In this document: positions 63,350-64,000 of the stretch, piece by piece
How the letters are laid out: the number at the start of each line of letters is the position of its first letter
Numbering within the stretch: the first letter of the stretch is position 1
From: Cruorifilaria tuberocauda
Taxonomy: Eukaryota; Nematoda; Chromadorea; Rhabditida; Onchocercidae
Direction: 5' to 3'
DNA: 64,000 nucleotides
Assembly: GCA_013365365.1 (NCBI GenBank)
Contig: JABVXU010000023.1
Location: 186,001 to 250,000, forward strand
Made by a program: the position numbers and the translations under genes
Notes under the pieces: generated by a model
Seen by the model: only the letters and a program-made list of their open reading frames with translations
Told to the model about the DNA's origin: nothing
The model's database searches: none

Positions 63350-64000
63350 CAACCGATTCGTTTCCTGATGTTCTTTCGTTTTCTTAAAGGAATACTAATA
63401 TTTCACACTAGCTTGACTAGCTTAGTTTTTGTTTTCGCACTTTTTCACTCCCTAGAAAAAAGAGAAAAAGTGAAGGGATGAAATTGATAGAACAAAATTT
63501 AAATCAAGTAAACGTAAACAAACTCGTGCCTATCATATTATTTCATGTCATCATTAAGTAAGTTCTAGTAACATATTACTGTTTTGCTTGCTCGCTTATT
63601 CATTAACCCATTTATTTGCTTGCTTCTTTTTTGTCCAGCAAGCTATTTGTTTGTTTGCATTTAAGAATTCATCAGTGATGATGAAGATGCTGTTGAATTG
63701 AGAGAGATAGCTTTTGCATGTAGAATAATAATGTTCAATAAACACGAACTAAAGCATGATGAGAATTTAGGAATTAGTAAAAAGGTTGAATAATTTTGTT
63801 TTGACGGAAGCAACGAGAAAAGGAAGTTATGCTATTGCTGTTTGCCATGATTGGGATAAATAAAACTAACAGCCATTAAACAGTCAAAAACAAAAGTAAT
63901 TTAAAAACAGGAAAATGAACGGAAGAAAAAACTAAAGTTTACATGCAGGAAGAAATTCCATTGTTGCAAAGTGTTTCAGACTTTTATCTTCCTCTTCAAA
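63350..64000. other. Upstream region of the Prospero homologue
   Basis: 650 bases upstream of the chosen start. On the minus strand the coding frame continues open from the ATG to an ATATTAG acceptor at about 63391, so part of this may be exon. Beyond that I see no recognisable element. Confidence 0.45.

Overview
The window is nuclear DNA from a parasitic nematode, most probably a filarial worm (Spirurina; Brugia, Onchocerca or Loa type). The evidence is AT-rich sequence, genes cut into many short exons by GT..AG introns, splice acceptors sitting only 6-17 nt before start codons (typical of spliced-leader addition), and proteins that are closest, from memory, to nematode forms such as pph-4.1, dagl-2, chin-1 and pros-1. 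I assembled the exons by hand from donor/acceptor sites and protein-family conservation. Every complete gene model sums to a whole number of codons.

Layout, left to right. 3-2695 (+): catalytic subunit of protein phosphatase 4, first exon cut by the window edge. 3875-5422 (+): mitochondrial monothiol glutaredoxin 5. 5475-10005 (-): PPM1G-type PP2C phosphatase, tail to tail with the glutaredoxin, only 52 bases between the stop codons. 13074-18210 (+): sn-1 diacylglycerol lipase. 20622-24790 (+): a 697-residue protein joining a YiiX/permuted NlpC-P60-like cysteine hydrolase domain to a complete ALDH9-type aldehyde dehydrogenase. 26231-29168 (-): chimaerin (SH2-C1-RhoGAP). 30142-32428 (+): translation factor eEF1B beta. 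33069-42807 (+): 25-exon TANGO6-like HEAT-repeat protein. 45062-49280 (-): SLC22-like MFS transporter. 51011-53983 (+): a gene I do not recognise. 56799-63349 (-): Prospero/PROX homeodomain transcription factor with long polyglutamine and histidine/asparagine tracts.

The genes do not form one pathway. They are mostly housekeeping or signalling genes (phosphatases, Fe-S biogenesis, lipid signalling, Rac signalling, translation, secretion) plus one developmental regulator. As far as I recall, at least eight of the eleven have C. elegans orthologues on chromosome III, so the block looks like a piece of that ancestral nematode linkage group.

The most interesting item is the hydrolase-dehydrogenase fusion: the join lies inside one uninterrupted exon and both active sites look intact. 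Other points are a perfect 22-bp hairpin in a chimaerin intron, an 18-bp hairpin downstream of the lipase, a cluster of TGATAA sites between the transporter and the unrecognised gene, and the convergent phosphatase/glutaredoxin pair whose 3' ends must overlap. I saw no tRNA, rRNA, CRISPR array or intact transposon.
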